DNA from: Siphonodentalium dalli
Taxonomy: Eukaryota; Mollusca; Scaphopoda; Gadilida; Siphonodentaliidae
DNA: 64,000 nt
Direction: 5' to 3'
Assembly: GCA_032622095.1 (NCBI GenBank)
Contig: CP136064.1
Location: 215,216,205-215,280,204 of the forward strand
The stretch's first letter is position 1. Each line of letters begins with the position of its first letter. Below are positions 32,901 to 46,200 of the stretch, in pieces. The position numbers were made by a program, and so were the translations under genes. The notes below the pieces were generated by a model. The model worked only from the letters and a program-made list of their open reading frames with translations, ran no database searches and was not told where the DNA came from.

Positions 32901-35900
32901 TAACAATTTTATAATTTTTAATGTGTTAAGCCAATGCATTCTCTTATATATGCGAGGCGACCTATGGTCGACTCGCATATATAAGAGAATGCATTGGCAC
33001 ATGGCCCTTCTGTTGGGTAAAGGGTTAAGAAATGACTTGAAGATCGATTGGGCTCATTTTATTTTGACCGGCATAGTAATTAAACAAAGTGTGTGAAGTG
33101 TGTGAAGGGATTCACACAAACTTTGTTTAATTACTCTGCCGGTCAAAAACCAATGACCCCCCCTCCCCCAATCGATCTTCAAGTCATTCCTTATAATCAT
33201 AATTATACCAGTAAATTTTTTGCATGTAATTGAATGGGCATCAGCAGTGAACCTTTTGAAAACTACCAAACAATTGTAAGTAACACATTGTTCAAATTCC
33301 AACACAGTCTCCAAATAACAACACACAGCCAACACATGCACACAATCGGATTGAAGTGACGCGGATGGTTCAACGCTTTTTATGAAGTGGTGCCTGCCGT
33401 TATTGGTTGATGAACATCAGACACATTCGTGCAAACCATATGGCATTGTGTGAATGTTGCGGTGTGTGATTATATATATATATTTACATAGCCCATCTGT
33501 GTTACACTAAATTCTGTTCGTTGATTGGTCAACTACCAAGTGGGTCACCCATTTTATATCCAAATAAATCGCAGACCGTAACACGAACACAACATCACAA
33601 ATTGTTGACCTAATCACTAAAATCGGTCAGCAGAATAATCGGGCGTGCTTTTAAAAGTTCACCTGAACTGCATTGAAGCCAGTTATTTATGTCAATCACA
33701 TGATCGTTACTAAGTACTTGGTGTATCGGTCTCAATGTTATCGAAATTGCAGTTCTCTCTTCATCCAAAAAACTAAAATGTTGGTTATTGACAGTGGGAG
33801 CAAAACATAAATATATCATTACAATTAAACATAGTCGTATTCCTATGAACTTTTCAGATTACTTAATGCGTGGCAATTTGTCTTTTATAGTACGTATCAA
33901 ACACAAAAATTGCCAATGTAATTTTTTTCCTAACAGTCCAAATGTATCGCCCGTGGCATCAAGTGACCAGAACATGGAAATCGATCGATAATTCACAGGT
34001 GATACTCAAGCTAATATTGGGGTGACTTACAGTTCTGCATGGGCTAGTCTCAAATTCTCAGTAGATTTTATGAAAATTATTAAGAATACTTTCAGCTTTT
34101 TTATGGGAATAAATAATAAAACAGCTATATACAGTAATGCCCTAAGTAATCGACCCCTTAACTACAGCAGAATTATGGGTAACTTTTCAGGATTTAGTCG
34201 GAAATATGGCTTGTGGCCATTCATCGTAAAGCTCTCGGGGAGAGCTTTCCGATGAATGGCAACAAGCCATATTTCCGACTAAATCCTGAAAAGTTACCCA
34301 TAATTCTGCTGTGGTTATGGGGTCGATTAATTAGGGCATTACTGTAAATATAAGAAATGAATGTAATGCATGTGTGTTTGATTGAGGGATATGGTTGTGT
34401 GGTCGTTTCCAAAATGTGAAAATGATGATAACTTATGAAAAATAATGGTACTTTTTATTAACATGTAGAATCTCTTCACTAGTCTCACCAATATCATATC
34501 TAAATTATCAGGACCCACCAACATATAACTAACTAGCAGGACCACTTACAAGCCTTGAAATAGTGTGTCTTGTCATTTGCAGAATGAGGTCCCCAGAGGG
34601 TGAATTTAGTGACTCTACCCCGCACAGTGGGCTAGCATCACCAAATTCACCATCTGGGAACCTCATTCTGCTGAGGACTCAACTGCTATGGGAGACCTAG
34701 GATCAGATTGAAGTTCCCAGTTGAACTTGGTGATGTTCACCCATTATAGACACACCTCGGTAATGCAATTTATTTTCTGCAAATTAGAGGATATAGAAAC
34801 TGAACAGAAGGGGAAAATGAACTAAAAACAATAAATTAATTTGAGGCTAGAGATACGTCCCAGAAGATGAGACCTAAGCAGAATGAGGTCCCCAGAGGGT
34901 GAATTTGGTGATGCTAGCTCACTGCTGTTCAATTTATTGAAACTCACAGCACAACAACCACACTAAATTTCTCTGCAAATGGCAGACGAATTACGTGTAT
35001 TTCAAGGCTTGACTTCTTAATCAGGGGTATAGATGAAGTCATGGGGGGTTTCCACTCCTTGAAAAGAGTCACTTCCCCTTCTCTTTGTCAGGGAGAAGAG
35101 ACTTCTGTTTGCTATATTCCAGTATGCCTAGGCACGGGCTTGTCATTAAGAAAGCAACTAAAATATAAATTAAATAATTCAAAACTAAAAAGGGTGCCAC
35201 TGTAAAAAAAAAATGCATCCCGATTGAGAATTGCGATGCATTTGTTAAATTGGTGCACTTATTTGTAATTTTGATTTTTTTTTAATTTACTCGCTTTCTT
35301 ATTTTTAACGACAAGCCCCTATGTGCGTATGTACGTCCATACATAAATGAACTCATGCAAGACAGTGGGTGGAAGACTTAACATTATTTGTGATAACTGA
35401 ATGTAGTATTATAAATAGGTTTGCATTTCCTAATAGCAATTGTGATCTCAGAGAAGACAAAAAGGTTTTAACTTCAGCCTTTATGACAAAAAGAAGCTGA
35501 ATCTCAATTTAAGACTTCTTGGCTGATCCCTGGTTTTCCATCTTATTTATTGTAGGAGTTGTCCAGTAACAACTATTGAATATTATGGCGACAATGTCTG
35601 AAATTGGTGCGACAATACCTGTTTGTTTTTATTGGTATTCTGACTGTTCCTCTAAAATGTTTTTTTCCATTTGAAATGACACAGTGAGAAATTTCCACCA
35701 CTTCCAGCCACTTCAAATATAAACTTAAAATCATATCTTAAGATACATAATCCGAATTAACGCTCCCAAATTACTGTTTCTTTGGTTTCATACTGCTTCA
35801 TGGGTAAAAACAATATTTGATTCGAGTTGAGGATATCGATTTTTGAAATTTGTTATTTCCCGAGATATATAATTTTTGGTGGCCTGCATGGCAAATATAA

Positions 35901-37194
35901 ATAAAAATATTCCTCAAGCCGACGGTCTTGGAGCAAGTTGCGGATGAAGATGGATAACTCTAAAATCAAGTGGCTTTGGTTGTTACATATTTGACAATCT
36001 GGCCACATTTTGGGCAATTTTCTACTATAGTTGACTGTGGTTAGCATAATTTTTTATGCAATTAATCGATTCTGATAACTGAAGCGGCATTTCAAAAAAT
36101 TTTGTTGTTGTTGTCGTTGGAATCTGATGATATGGGGACCATCGAAACGGATTGAATACCTTTAAATTCCCGTAACTTTTTAGCTCACCTGAGACGAGGT
36201 CTCCGGTGGAGCTATAGTCATCACTCCTCGTCCATCGTCAGTCCGTCCGTCCATCCGTCAACAATTCTTTAAACATCTTCTCCTCTGAAACCATAAGACC
36301 GAATGTGTTCATATTTGGTGTTCCCTAGGTGACTCTCATTCAGATTTGTTCAAATGAGGTCACTGGGTCAAATAGTTGCGAAGCCAGGGCCATAACTCTA
36401 TCCCTCTATAGTAATTCTTAAAACGTCTTCTCAAGAACTATTGGGCCTATTTAGCTTATATTTGATATGGAGGGTCCTTGGGTGACTCGGATTCAGATTT
36501 GTTCAAATCCTCTGAAACCATAAGACCGAATGTGTTCATATTTGGTGTTCCCTAGGTGACTCTCATTCAGATTTGTTCAAATGAGATCACTGGGTCAAAT
36601 AGTTGCGAAGCCAGGGCCATAACTCTATCCCTCTATAGTAATTCTTAAAACGTCTTCTCAAGAACTATTGGGCCTATTTAGCTTATATTTGATATGGAGG
36701 GTCCTTGGGTGACTCGGATTCAGATTTGTTCAAATGGGGTCACTGGGTCATATATAGACAGAGCCAGGGACATAACTCTTAAAAAAAAAATAATACTAAA
36801 AAAAAAAATCATAATTTAAATTTTTTTTTTACATGTATGTTTTTTTTTCAAATAATTATTTTTTTTAATTTTAATTTAGATTTAATTCCTTGCTCATATT
36901 TAATTTTTCTACAGGGTTTCCGCTAGGGGTTGGGGGAATGTGGCCGTATTTGGGAAGCACATACCCGGCGCCTTGTCAGGAGAAAATCTGGATGTTTATC
37001 ACTGAAAGTAGCCATTTCCTTGAATTTGAGACAACAAGCAGGAACATCATTGAAGCTTTGTAGAAACCAAATTAAAACAGATAATCTTTCTTTGATCTCA
37101 AGTTGATGAACTAAAAGCATGTATACAGTTGATAAAACAACTTTTATAACAGTAGCAATTTAAGCGACATCAAAAGGCACCGACATCAAAGGGA

Positions 37195-37228
<34 letters not shown>

Positions 37229-40200
37229 AGGCAAAGACACATTGTCACAGTTTGCTCTAGCTGCAGCAGTAACCAGTGATAATTACGTCATGGGCAGAGG
37301 TCATGTCAGTGCTTTACCCAGCTCTGCATGCTTTCTTTGTGTTTTGTTCATGGTACCAATCAAAACAGATTGGTCAAAACAGATTGGTGTTAATTCAAAA
37401 GCCATTCCTCAGATGGTAGTTGACTTCATGCTGGATTCGTATAATGGTTAGATAATTTTTGTATTAATTGGATTGGGAATAATTACACTGCCACTGAAAA
37501 TAACTATTAATATTTTAAGTGTTTTATTTTTAATTGAACATTTCTTTGATACAGACCTTGCTTTGAGGTAAAATGTCTGCACTGTTCGTGGGCAGCGACT
37601 GCCAGACCTAACCTGTGTTCATGGTTGTAGCTCAGAATTAAGCCCCATACTGACTTACCAATTTATAATGCGCATTCCGAGGGGAAATAGTGGGTTTAGA
37701 AAGTTAGGACTTATATGTATATACCGAAATCTACCTACGGTAATTTAAAATGCAAGAAGATGATTACTACTAAACATTTGGAGACAAAGCGTTACCCAGG
37801 ATGATGGAGACAACTTCAGACAACTATGCACGTGGTCCATGCTACTGATCATGTCTTATTCAGGCACCAGGTGCAGGATTCCTTGCAATCTGTTAATCTT
37901 CAGTGTTGGTGGTCACTCGTCCTGTGTAAAATGGGGGCTGAGCTAGGTCTGTGGCTATTTTGTGGCCAATATTAAGTCAAGATTGGGGAGGGGAATGAGG
38001 CCGCTGGACGGCTAGCCTGCCGTAGTAGCGGAAACCCTGACTTAGATCTAAATGAGATATGAGCAGGGTTCCTGAGAGGACAGAATGTTTACTTAACAGC
38101 ATATAGAAGTCACATGGTGCTGGCTAAGGTGATTAATGAGATGGCAGCATTAACAAAATCTGCTTGGAGTGAAAGCTTTGTTGATTGATGTCTTAGAGGT
38201 ATCTGCCTGGTAGAGTTGTATATAAATGACCTGTTGCTTATGATAACAAACTAATTCCAAAGCCAAGTGTGAATCTGATAGTTAGGCCATTATTTATATA
38301 CCCTTTCATGAGGGGAGCTCCCCTGGTGCAGCATTAAAGATCATGTAACAGTGCATTCTCTTATATATGCGAGCCTCCCATAGGGAGCCAGGGACATAAC
38401 TTATCCATTCATTGTAATTCTTAAAACGTCTTCGTATCAAGAGCCATCAGGCCTATTCAGCTTATTTTTGGTATGGGTGACTGGGATTCAGATTTGATTC
38501 AGAATTGGATCACTGGGTCAAATAGGGGCAGAGCCATGGACATAATTCTTTCCCTTAATAGTTATTATTAAAACATCGTCTTAAGAACCATTTGGCATAT
38601 TTAGCATATATTTGGTATGGATAGTCCTTGGGTCACTGGTATTCATATTTGTTCAAATGGTGTCACCAGGTCAATTTAATTATTAAAATGGCTCCTCCTC
38701 AAGACCCACCAGGCCTATTTAGCTTATATGTAGTATGGAGGGTTTTTGTGTTGCTTGGGACTGGGTTACTGATTTGTTAAAATGGGTTCAACCAGTCAAG
38801 AAATGACATTTGGTGTATATGGCGTATGGAGAGTTGGGATCAAAATTTGTTTGATTACGGTCCACCATTAAAAAGGAAGAATTTTACGAACTTGGGAGTG
38901 TGTTTGCTTCATTGGGAGTGTGTTCACTTCAGTTAGGAGGGAGCAGACTATGTAGGGTGGGGTGATCAGGGCCATGCAGTTGACAATTTCAAAGTGGACA
39001 CCCCACTGCTTAATGAAGACCCACATTCAGATTTGTTCAAATGAGGTCACCAGGTTGATTAGTTGAGAAACCAGGGCCATAACTCATAGTAATTCTTAGA
39101 ATGACTTCTCAAGAAATATTGGGCTGTTTTAGCTTATATTTGGTACAGAGGGACCTTGGGTGACTGGGGTTCAGATTTGTTCAAATGGGATCACATGGTC
39201 AAATAGGGGCAGAGCCAGGGACATAACTCTAAAAACAAAAAATTACATATTTGCATTTTGACCTTTAATTCTTTTTTAGACACATCACAGCCTCATATTT
39301 CTTAGCTAGATTTTTCTTAGCACGTTCTTCATCTGTATGGATTTTGGTATTGTTTATTTAACCCTTTCCACTCTTGTTTTTATATAGAATTCATTCAAGA
39401 CAGGATGAATCAAACATTTTTCATCTGATCGACACCAAATTTGGTATATGAATTTTTGACACCTATATGCACTATGAATTTTAAAGAGAACATGACAACG
39501 CTGAAGGCTGTATTATTGAAGTAGCCAAGTTATCACTGTGGACACTTGATACTCTGGCTAAAGAATGCTTGCTTGCAGACCAGTTTACCATCTGCCAAAC
39601 TGATTGATGACTTTTTATTCCAGTTGCTCTCTGTGCATTATTAAGTTAATCCACATGTTGAAACAGGTTCATGACATTAGTTAAACACCTATTCTACAAG
39701 AATAAATAAGAATAGTCCATTGTTCATTTCTTTAAGCCTGGACATAGTGTGTCTGACATTTGCAGAATGAGGTCCCCAGATGGTGAATTTAGTGTTGCTA
39801 CCCCGTACAGCAGGCTAGCATCACCAAATACACCCTCCAGGGACATAATTCTGCTTAGGCCTCATCTTCTGTGAAGTATCATAAGTATCAAATTGAAATT
39901 TTGTTTTAGTTTCTTTTTGACTTTTTCCCACCTGTTCAGTTTCAATGTCCCCCTAATTTGCAGAAGATAAAATGCATAATTGAGGTGTTCAATGGGTGTG
40001 CATCACCAACTTCAACTGTAGAACTTCAATCTGTTCCTAGGTTTCTATTGGCCGTTGAGGCCTAATTCAACGGCCTAATCAGACTGAGGATGACATCGGT
40101 GATGCTAGCCTGCCTTGCCGAATAGTGTAATTAAATTCACCTTTTGGGGACCTTATTCTGAAAATGTCAGACACACTAAATTCATAACTCTTTTATAAAA

Positions 40201-43200
40201 AAAAACAACAACATTTTTTTTTAGATTGAGCACCTTTCTCAATTTAACCAAAAAAAATATATATATACTATTAACAAAAAAAATCATAATTTAAATTTGT
40301 TTGGTATTATATATTTTTTTAAATTTTAATTAAGATTTAATTCCTTGCTCATATTTAATTTTTTTTTTTAAACTTATTAGAACAAAACAACTAACACCAT
40401 TATAACAGCCATCAGGTTAACCACACCAAATTTGATTTAAATCAGTCTAAAATCCAGAACATGCAAACAGCAGACACTTAGATCTAAATAAGATATGAGC
40501 AGGGTTCCTGAGAAGACAGAATGTTTACTTAACAGCATATAGAAGTCACATTGTGCTGGCTAAGGTGATTAATGAGATGGCAGTATTAACAAAATATGCT
40601 TGGAGTGAAAGCTTTGTTGATTGATGTCTTAGAGATATCTGTCTGGTAGAGAGTTGTATATAAGGCCAAACAAAATAATACCTGTGTTTAGGGTTACATG
40701 GTCCAAAATAATTAGGGTAGGTAGGTAGGGAATATAAATTTTTTTGTATTCTGAATTATATTGGATCATTCACAATTCAATCTAGAAAGTTCACAATTCA
40801 GATTAATTGAAAGGTCAACACTAAATATTGTTAATCTTGAATTAGCCAGAGCACTAGACTAAAACTTCTAAATCTTTTTTATTGGAGAGGTTTGAAAATG
40901 GGTAAGATACCTTTCGAAGCCCTTCCCACTTAGCAAAAAAAATAATATCTGTGTCTACAGTCCAATAAAAAGTTTTGGGTAGGCACCTTTTTCTAGGGTA
41001 GGTAGGGAAACCCTAAACATAGGTATTTTTATTATTTTGGCCTAAATGACCTGTGACTTATGATAACAAACTAATTGTTAGGAGGGAGCAGATTATGTAG
41101 GGTGGGGGTGATCAGGGCCATGCGGTTGAAAATTTAAATGTGCTTAATGTAGACCCACTAGCAGAGCCATAACTATTCCGCCATAGTAATTCTTAAAATG
41201 ACTTCTTCTCAACAAACATTGGGCCGATTTAGCTTATATTTGGTATAGAGGGACCTTGGATGACTGGGGTTCAGATTTGTTCAAATTGGGTCACTGGGTC
41301 AAATAGGGACAGAGCCAGGGACATAACTCTAAAAACCAAAAAATACATTTTTATGTTGTTAAATTAAGATTTTGGGAATTTTCAGGGCGACGTTGCTCAA
41401 TTTAACAAACAAACAAAATATTTTTTAAACATGTTATAAAATTTGAAAAAGTGACACCATTATAACATCTGCAGAGTTATGAAACTTTACTCTTTAATGA
41501 AATTATGGAAACATTCTATTACCATCCCCCTCCTACATGATCCAGACCCACCCCACCCTACCATCAACCAACATCCCTTCCAACCCATATCATCTCCCAA
41601 GTTAATACCTCTTCTCACCACAGAAGCAATTATATCTCTGCAAAGACACAGGTCATTAATTTAGATTAGAATAAAAATGTCTTCTGGCAGCTTGTGTAAA
41701 GATAACTGTTAGCAAATTGAGTCTGGAGCCCGGTCGGGAGGGGACATGTTGAGCTGGAGGAGGTGGGGGGTGATCAGTAGTGTACAGTTGGTAATTTAAA
41801 GGTAGATATTTACCGATCTACATACATGAAGCCTCTCTAGCCACATATCCTGTTTAGATCTACTTTTAAAGTGATTATGAAAAGTTCTGACTGTTATGGT
41901 CTCCAGGGTCCCAGTCTTATCAGTCTGTGCAGTCTGGTGAGCGACCCCACAGTCTTTGACTGTCTTGTTCTGCACGTGGGGAGTACAAGCCTGAATCACG
42001 TGCAATTTATATTGGGGACCTGGGATCACCTGTAAAGCCGCTGGGCTGATTTTCCCCTGTATGACAACCAGTGAAATAATGGAGCACTTAGTGCTAATCC
42101 AAGGATATACAGCCAACCATGTAAATGATTTACATTTTCCTGTTTTCATTATTTTCAGCAACCAAAAGTACATTGGGCAGGCTATAGAAAAGTGTGGCCT
42201 CAAGAGGGAAGATGTGTTTTTCGTATCAAAAGTGTGGGAAAGTGGTTATGACTCGTGCTGCCAAGAGATTAAACAGTGTCTTGAAAGGTATAACTATGAA
42301 AACTAAGTTAGTTTATGTGTAGGTGTGTCATAACAGATAAATAGTTCATTTTCATTTTGTTGAACTGAATTTGCATTGAATACATTCTTCATATATATAG
42401 GCTAAAGTTGATGTTTCAGAAGAAATCAATTTTTATAGGCAAATAGTGGACATTTTTTTTAAATGCACCAGATATTGTCCTCCACCAAGGGGTGCACAGA
42501 CGAGGTGCAAAAATTGTTTTATCCACCGCTCACTACCTCTATTGCCTACATAAAGCCTGCCTAATAAACGTTCCGTTTATTACGTCAATGTAGATTTATT
42601 AGTTCAACGTAGCTTTATTAGGTTAGTACTACATGTACTTTAATGACGTAATTGCATATGCAACTTGCGTAGGTAAATAGGGATGTCAACTGACCTAAAT
42701 GACGTCATTGTGGTTTTGGGACGTTTTTATCGTCCATAATTCACCGCAATTGATACAAAATTCGTAAACGAATATGTGTTTTCGCTCTAAAACATCTATA
42801 AACCATTAGTACGTACAAGGCCAGCTTAGAATAACTATAAAAAACCAACGAAATCTTTCGCTCTAAGCTGCACTTCGGTTTTTGCTTGACCTAATAAATG
42901 TAAGGGTGTCATCGAAGTAACGAATGTAAAACTGAGGAAATGACAGATTTACTTCACAAAAGGCAAGTTTTGTGCAATGGATAAATAAAATATGTAGCTT
43001 AATGTTGTCGCTTAAACTGTTTATGTCCGCTCGGGGGATTTGGCATCTATTGGACTCGGCAGAGCCTCGCCCGATAGATGCTCAAATCCCCCTCACAGAC
43101 ATATACAGTTTAAGCGATGACACTAGCTACATATTCTATATATATTTGTACTTTCTTCACTGATAAATATATAATAATCATATGAACAATTGGAAGTCAC

Positions 43201-46200
43201 AAATTCAATCAGAAACTTCCAAAATATTTCCAAATATTTATACACATCAACATATACATATTGCCAAAATTGCTCATATAATATTTGGATTGTTGTTCTT
43301 TACAGCACTGGTTTAGGTTATATTGACCTGTACTTGATCCACAGCCCATCAAATGGTCCTGTGCTGGAAACATTCAAAGCAATGTTAGAACACAAGGAAA
43401 AAGGTCTGATAAGGTAAAATTATACATAGATTAATATACACAAGTGAGTTTATAAAAATATTTTAACTTTTAACCTAATGATATAGCTGTTTTACTGAAC
43501 ATTTCATTAAAGTTGTACATGTATGTAACACTTGGCTTGTGTGTCCAAATGCGCACAGCCATTAGTCTAACACATCAGAGTTATTTTCATAAATTTTATA
43601 TCCAAATTGGCAACACGTTATTCTCATATAAGTCTCGGCGACCCCTGACCATTGAACAGTTACATGTTCGATAGTCTGAAACAAATAGCAGGGAATCCAA
43701 TTACTTTCATTTTTTCATAAATTATTATGTCAGTAAAAATCACGACAAGAGGCAACCAAAGCCAATCAGAAGATAGTCGCATGGAAATTTTAATATGAGA
43801 AGTGGGCAGTGATGTCATACTGTGGGGAAAGCCCCAAACAGCGGTGTTAACCCTTTCATGATGGGAGCCATGCTGGTGCAGCATTAAAGACCCTGTGCCA
43901 GTGCATTCTCTGATATATGCATTGGCTTACAATTTCCAGGCAAATATTGATAGGCCGATATATTCTCTTATATATGCGAGGCTCGCTATGATAGAAATTA
44001 CCACTATGCGAACCTGTGCGCCTGTGATTTTGAGCTCGATCTGACAAATATTTAGTGGAGTTATCCAGAGTTATCCCCATTTTTAGTTCAACTTTACTTT
44101 GTAAAGTTTGAGCTATTGCCATGGCTTGGTATCCGTCGTCCGTGTGTGTGTGCGTGTGTGCGTGATGCGTCAACAATTTCCTTTAGCACGGGCTACAGTT
44201 CGTACCTTTGGTCCGATTATTATGGATGTTGACATTGACATGTAGATGGGAACGAGTCATTTTGGGGTCATTCGGAAAAAAAACATGGCCGCCAGTGGCC
44301 ATCTTGGATTTTAAAATTCAATCCATTAGCACGGGCTACAGGCTGTACCGTTCGTCTTATTCTCATGAAATTTGTCATGGATGTTAATATTGACATGTAG
44401 ATGGGAACGAGTAATTTTGGGGTCATTTGGCCAAAAAACATGGCCGCTGGCAGCCATCTTAGATTTTACTCTTTGCATGACTAAATCCTTTGACACGGGC
44501 TACAGGTCGTACCTTTAGTCAGATCATCATAAAATTTGTCATGGACGTTAACAATGACATGTAGATGGGAACGAGTCTTTTTTGGGTCATTCGGCCAAAA
44601 AACATGGACGCCAGCAGCCATCTGGATTTTACTCTTTGTATGACTAAATCCTTTAGCACGGGCTACAGGTCGTACCTTTAGTCTGATCATCATGAAATTT
44701 GTAATGGCTGTTGAAATTAGAATGTAGATGGGAACGAGTCATTTTGGGGTCATTCGGACAAAAAACATGGCCACCAGCAGCCATCTTTGATTTCAAAATT
44801 TAATCCATTAGCACAGGCCACAGGTCGTACTGTTCGTCTGATCATCATTAAATTTGTCATGGATGTTAATATTGACATGTAGATGGGAACGAGTAATTTT
44901 GGGGTCATTCGGCCAAAAAACATGGCCGCCAGCAGCCATCTTGGATTTTACTCTTTGTATGACTAAATCATTTAGCACGGGCTACAGGTCGTACTTTTAG
45001 TCTGATCATCATAAATTTTTTTATGGCTGTTGAAATTGTAATGTAGATAGGAACGAGTCATTTTGGGGTCATTCGGATGAAAAACATGGCCGCCAGTGGC
45101 CATCTTTGATTTCAAAATTCAATCCATTAGCACGGGTTACAGGTCGTACTGTTCGTCTGATTATCATTAAATTTGTCATGGATGTTAATATTGACATGTA
45201 GATGGGAACGATTAATATTGGGGTCATTCGGCCAAAAAACATGGCGCCAGCAGCCATCTTGGATTTTACTCTTTGTATGACTAAATCCTTTAGCACGGAC
45301 TACAGGTCGTACCTTGAGTCTGATCATCATGAAATTTTTTATGGCTGTTGTAATTGTAATGTAGATGGGAACGAGTCATTTTGGGGTCATTCGGATGAAC
45401 AACATGGCCGCCAGTGGCTATCTTTGATTTCAAAATTCAATCCATTAGCACAGGCTACAGGTCGTACCATTAGTCTTATCATCATGAAATTTGTCATGGA
45501 CATTAACAATGACATGTAGATGGGAAACGAGTCATTTTGAGGTCATTCGGCCATAAAACATGGCCGCCAGCAGCCATCTTGGATTTTACTCTTTGTATGA
45601 CTAGATCCTTTAGCACGGGCTACAGGTCGTACCTTTAGTCTGATCATCATAAAATTGTCATGGATGTTAACAATGACATGTAGATGGGAACAAGTCATTT
45701 TGAGGTCATTCGGCCAAAAAACATGGCCGCCAGCAGCCATCTTTGATTTTACTCTTTGTATGACTAAATCATTTAGCACGGGCTACAGGTCGTACTTTTA
45801 GTCTGATCATCATAAAATTTGTCATGAATGTTAATAATGACATGTAGATAGGAACGAGTCATTTTGGGGTCATTCGGCCAAAAAACATGGCCACCAGCAG
45901 CCATCTTGGATTTTACTCTTTGTATGACTAAATCCTTTAGCACGGACTACAGGTCGTACCTTGAGTCTGATCATCATGAAATTTTTCGTGGCTGTTGAAA
46001 TTGGAATGTAGATGGGAACGAGTCATTTTGGGGTCATTCGGATGAAAAACATGGCCGCCAGTGGCCATCTTTGATTTCAAAATTCAATCCATTAGCACAG
46101 GCTACAGGTCGTACTGTTCGTCTGATCATCATAAAATTTATCATGGATGTTAATATTGACATGTAGATTGGAACGAGTCATTTTGAGGTCATTCGGCCAA

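Noticed and set aside
41796-42203. 135-codon minus-strand frame
   Set aside because: It overlaps AKR exon 2 antisense and a repeat segment, and has no recognisable content.
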